A stretch of DNA of 64,000 nucleotides from Pseudoxanthomonas sacheonensis (GTDB taxonomy: Bacteria > Pseudomonadota > Gammaproteobacteria > Xanthomonadales > Xanthomonadaceae): NCBI RefSeq assembly GCF_010093305.1, contig NZ_PDWS01000005.1, forward strand, positions 124,001 to 188,000. The letters run 5' to 3'. The notes under the pieces are model-generated. The model ran no database searches and was not told where the DNA came from. It worked only from the letters and a program-made list of their open reading frames with translations. Shown here piece by piece: positions 62,329 through 64,000 of the stretch. Made by a program: the position numbers and the translations under genes. The first letter of the stretch is position 1; each line of letters begins with the position of its first letter.

Positions 62329-62765
62329 GGGAATGGGGAATCGAGAATGGGGAATAGGGGAAGAGCCGACATCATGCATCTCCGCGTTTGTTGAGCACGT
62401 TCATCAAAGCCGTCAGCTTTGCAAAGATCAAGTCGATATATTCATCGAGCCTGGGTGATGCGCTTGAATAGCCAAGCCGATTTGCTATTTGGGTTTGAGT
62501 AGCTATTTCCGAAAGAGAGCCGCGAGCGATTGAAAGAAAGCGCAAGTACTCCGGGGTGGAACGGCGAGCTGCGCCTTCTGCGATATTCGAAGGGATGCTG
62601 ATCGCTGCGCGCCTGATTTGCGAAGTGAGGCCGAAACGTTCGGAATCCGGGAAGGTATCGGAAATCTTGTAGATCATTTCCACTAGCTCCATGGAATCGC
62701 GCCAAACTTCCAGGCGCTCATGCGGCCGCTTCGACGATTCCCCATTCTCCGTTCCCGATTCCCGG
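62329..62765. mobile_element. Small unit with terminal inverted repeats carrying a four-helix-bundle gene
   Basis: The left end GGGAATGGGGAATCGAGAATG... (62329-62357) and the reverse complement of the right end (62737-62765) agree at about 24 of the first 27 positions. The unit starts right at the accC start codon and ends 3 bp from the accB stop, so it fills the whole intergenic space. Inside lies one S23/IVP-family gene. There is no transposase. Mobility is inference from the ends and the cargo. Confidence 0.6.
62372..62692 (-). CDS. Four-helix-bundle protein (S23/IVP family), start codon uncertain
   Basis: At least 106 residues from the first ATG, with the family core [20 protein letters not shown] followed by [20 protein letters not shown] and a last helix. 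The family is known from intervening sequences of 23S rRNA genes and from stand-alone intergenic genes; the related Avd protein works with diversity-generating retroelements. The frame continues upstream through RPHERLEVWRDS, which looks like the true N-terminus, but has no ATG, GTG or TTG there. The codon just before RPH is AAG (62729-62731), so an ATG-to-AAG loss of start is possible. It may be inactive, use CTG at 62713, or start at the internal ATG. Confidence 0.75.
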   Translation of the reverse strand: MELVEMIYKISDTFPDSERFGLTSQIRRAAISIPSNIAEGAARRSTPEYLRFLSIARGSLSEIATQTQIANRLGYSSASPRLDEYIDLIFAKLTALMNVLNKRGDA

Positions 62766-62768
62766 CGC

Positions 62769-63245
62769 TTAGCCGATCACGAACAGCGGCTGGTCGAATT
62801 CGACCGGCGAACCGCTTTCGGTCAGCACCGCCAGGATGGTGCCGGACACGTCGGCCTCGATCGGGTTGAACATCTTCATCGCCTCGATGATCGCCAGCGT
62901 TTCGCCGGCCTTCACCGACTGGCCGATGGTGACGAACGGCGGCTTGTCCGGCGAGGGCGAGGTGTAGAACGTGCCGACCATCGGCGCGCGCATCACGTGG
63001 CCTTCCGGCTGGTCGCTGCCGGCGGCTTTGGCGCTGCCGCCGGTCGCCGATTCGGTGGGCGAGGACATCGGCATGGGCGCGGCGGCGCGCGCTTCGGCCG
63101 GCGCGGCGTAGACCGGGGCGGCCTGGTAGTTGCCCTTGGGCACGCGCGCCAGGCGCACGCTTTCTTCGCCTTCCTTGATCTCGATTTCGGCGAGATTGGA
63201 TTCTTCCAGCAGGTCGATGAGTTTCTTGATCTTGCGCAGGTCCAT
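62769..63245 (-). CDS. accB: Acetyl-CoA carboxylase, biotin carboxyl carrier protein
   Basis: This 158-residue carrier has an N-terminal helix ([20 protein letters not shown]), an Ala/Pro-rich flexible linker (about 45-80) and a C-terminal biotinyl domain with [15 protein letters not shown] and the biotin-accepting Lys in [13 protein letters not shown]. Length and layout are standard. It lies 63 bp from aroQ upstream and precedes accC, in the usual aroQ-accB-accC order. Confidence 0.96.
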   Translation of the reverse strand: MDLRKIKKLIDLLEESNLAEIEIKEGEESVRLARVPKGNYQAAPVYAAPAEARAAAPMPMSSPTESATGGSAKAAGSDQPEGHVMRAPMVGTFYTSPSPDKPPFVTIGQSVKAGETLAIIEAMKMFNPIEADVSGTILAVLTESGSPVEFDQPLFVIG

Positions 63246-63308
63246 GTTGGCCTCTGTGGTTGGACGCCCGCGCCGCTGACGGTGCGAGTCGTGAAAGGAA
63301 AAGGAAAG

Positions 63309-63749
63309 TCAGGCGGGAAGACGCTTGAGCGCGGCTTCCATGGCATAGCGGTAGCTGTCGGCGCCGAAGCCGCAGACCACGCCCACCGCCAGATCGCTGA
63401 AGTAGCTGTGGTGGCGGAAGGGCTCGCGGGTATGCGGGTTGGACAGATGGATCTCGATGAACGGGACCGCCACGGCCGCCAGCGCATCGCGCAGGGCCAC
63501 CGAGGTATGGGTGAAGGCGGCTGGATTGATCAGGATGAAGGCGGTACCGTCGGTGCGTGCGGCCTGCACGCGGTCGACCAGCACGTGCTCGGCGTTGGAC
63601 TGGAGGCTCTCGGCTTGGTGTCCGCCCGCCGCCGCCTGCGCTGCCAGTGCGGCGTCGATCTCGGCCAGCGTGGTGCGGCCATAGACCTCGGGCTCGCGGG
63701 TGCCGAGCAGGTTGAGATTGGGGCCGTGCAGGACCAGCAACTTTGCCAT
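63309..63749 (-). CDS. aroQ: Type II 3-dehydroquinate dehydratase
   Basis: This 146-residue enzyme dehydrates 3-dehydroquinate in the shikimate pathway. It begins [20 protein letters not shown], with the catalytic Tyr in [29 protein letters not shown] and the catalytic His region in [18 protein letters not shown] follow. Full length. It probably heads the aroQ-accB-accC operon, with a promoter in the AT-rich DNA around 63812-63841. Confidence 0.95.
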   Translation of the reverse strand: MAKLLVLHGPNLNLLGTREPEVYGRTTLAEIDAALAAQAAAGGHQAESLQSNAEHVLVDRVQAARTDGTAFILINPAAFTHTSVALRDALAAVAVPFIEIHLSNPHTREPFRHHSYFSDLAVGVVCGFGADSYRYAMEAALKRLPA

Positions 63750-63811
63750 CGAACGCTCCAGCGGAAGCGGCGCAGTCTGCGTGAAGACGTCAATACTGTC
63801 CAGTTCGCAGA

Positions 63812-63841
63812 AGTTACTGGCGTTTTAAACAATTGTTTCAA
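63812..63841 (-). promoter_or_regulatory. Possible promoter of the aroQ-accBC operon
   Basis: Minus strand TTGAAA (63836-63841) and GTAACT (63812-63817) are 18 bp apart in the most AT-rich DNA of the region, about 63 bp before the aroQ start. The match to sigma-70 consensus is partial. Confidence 0.4.
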
Positions 63842-63863
63842 AATCGCCGGGCGCGGCTTGATC

Positions 63864-63961
63864 GTGGGAGCGGCGTCCCGCCGCGAGCTTTTAAGCCCTG
63901 GGCATGTGATCGCACGGCCTGACCGACCAATCCAGAGTTCGCGACGGGAGGCCGCTCCCAC
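63864..63961. repeat. Inverted repeat, GTGGGAGCGGCGTCCCGCCG family
   Basis: The third copy of the family also found at 11071 and inside cydD (16651). The right arm (CGCGACGGGAGGCCGCTCCCAC) has drifted from perfect complementarity. Confidence 0.85.
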
Positions 63962-63982
63962 CGGCCCGGAAAGGTTCATGCG

Positions 63983-64000
63983 CGTCGGGGGCGTAGCCCC
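63983..64000. repeat. Partial GTAGGTCGGGG-family repeat at the window edge
   Basis: CGTCGGGGGCGTAGCCCC matches the right-arm start of the repeats at 5065 and 29983; the element is cut by the end of the window. Confidence 0.7.

Noticed and set aside
63530-63979. Frame beginning MNLSGPVGAASRREL at the right edge
   Set aside because: It reads through a palindromic repeat and the antisense or other frame of aroQ; the VGAASRREL peptide is simply the repeat translated, as in cydD.

Overview
This 64 kb window is GC-rich chromosomal DNA from a gammaproteobacterium, most likely the Xanthomonadaceae/Lysobacteraceae (Lysobacter, Luteimonas, Pseudoxanthomonas or a relative). The evidence is the aroQ-accB-accC ... 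prmA-DUF3426-fis-purH-purD order, FNR with cbb3 and bd oxidases, bactofilin, and protein sequences that read as that family. The genus is inference. No prophage, transposase, CRISPR array or origin was seen. Genes are dense, often joined by 4-nt ATGA/GTGA overlaps, and separated by several families of palindromic repeats.

Layout. 0-14 kb is housekeeping and metabolism: a sulfotransferase/class IV aminotransferase pair, a Rieske oxygenase, dinB, a phosphoglycolate phosphatase-like HAD protein, btuB under a cobalamin riboswitch, TfoX-like and free-Met-sulfoxide reductase genes, bioD, a phasin, queD and rhlE. 13.4-30 kb is a microaerobic respiration island. An FNR-type regulator faces a long leftward directon, ccoNOQP-orf-ccoGHIS-tauE-cydDC, while cydABX diverges to the right. 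A perfect TTGAT-N4-ATCAA site sits between ccoN and cydA. The island supplies two high-affinity oxidases, their copper and haem maturation factors and a likely oxygen sensor.

30-38.5 kb looks like an envelope (lipid A) remodelling module: a sensor kinase and response regulator, a GT2 transferase, a LpxB-N-domain membrane protein, a second closely similar orphan regulator, an ArnT-like transferase, a PAP2 phosphatase and an EptA-like phosphoethanolamine transferase. 39-41 kb has tRNA-Met, rppH and a bfd-bfr pair behind a Fur-like site. 41-46 kb has a hybrid kinase next to a REC-GGDEF-EAL protein whose catalytic motifs are all degenerate. 46-48 kb has bactofilin between two paralogous DUF6776 proteins. 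48-54 kb carries erpA, nudC, an AmpE-like protein, DUF2752, two CD225/dispanin proteins and an LplT-PlsC fusion.

53.8-64 kb is the conserved pur/fis/prmA/acc/aroQ block. Two features interrupt it: an opposite-strand pair of unrecognised secreted or membrane proteins between accC and prmA, and a roughly 440-bp unit between accB and accC that has terminal inverted repeats and carries a four-helix-bundle (S23/IVP family) gene with no credible start codon. The most interesting observations are that unit, a palindromic repeat fixed in frame inside cydD, repeats that supply stop codons for neighbouring genes, and the single FNR box shared by both terminal oxidase operons.
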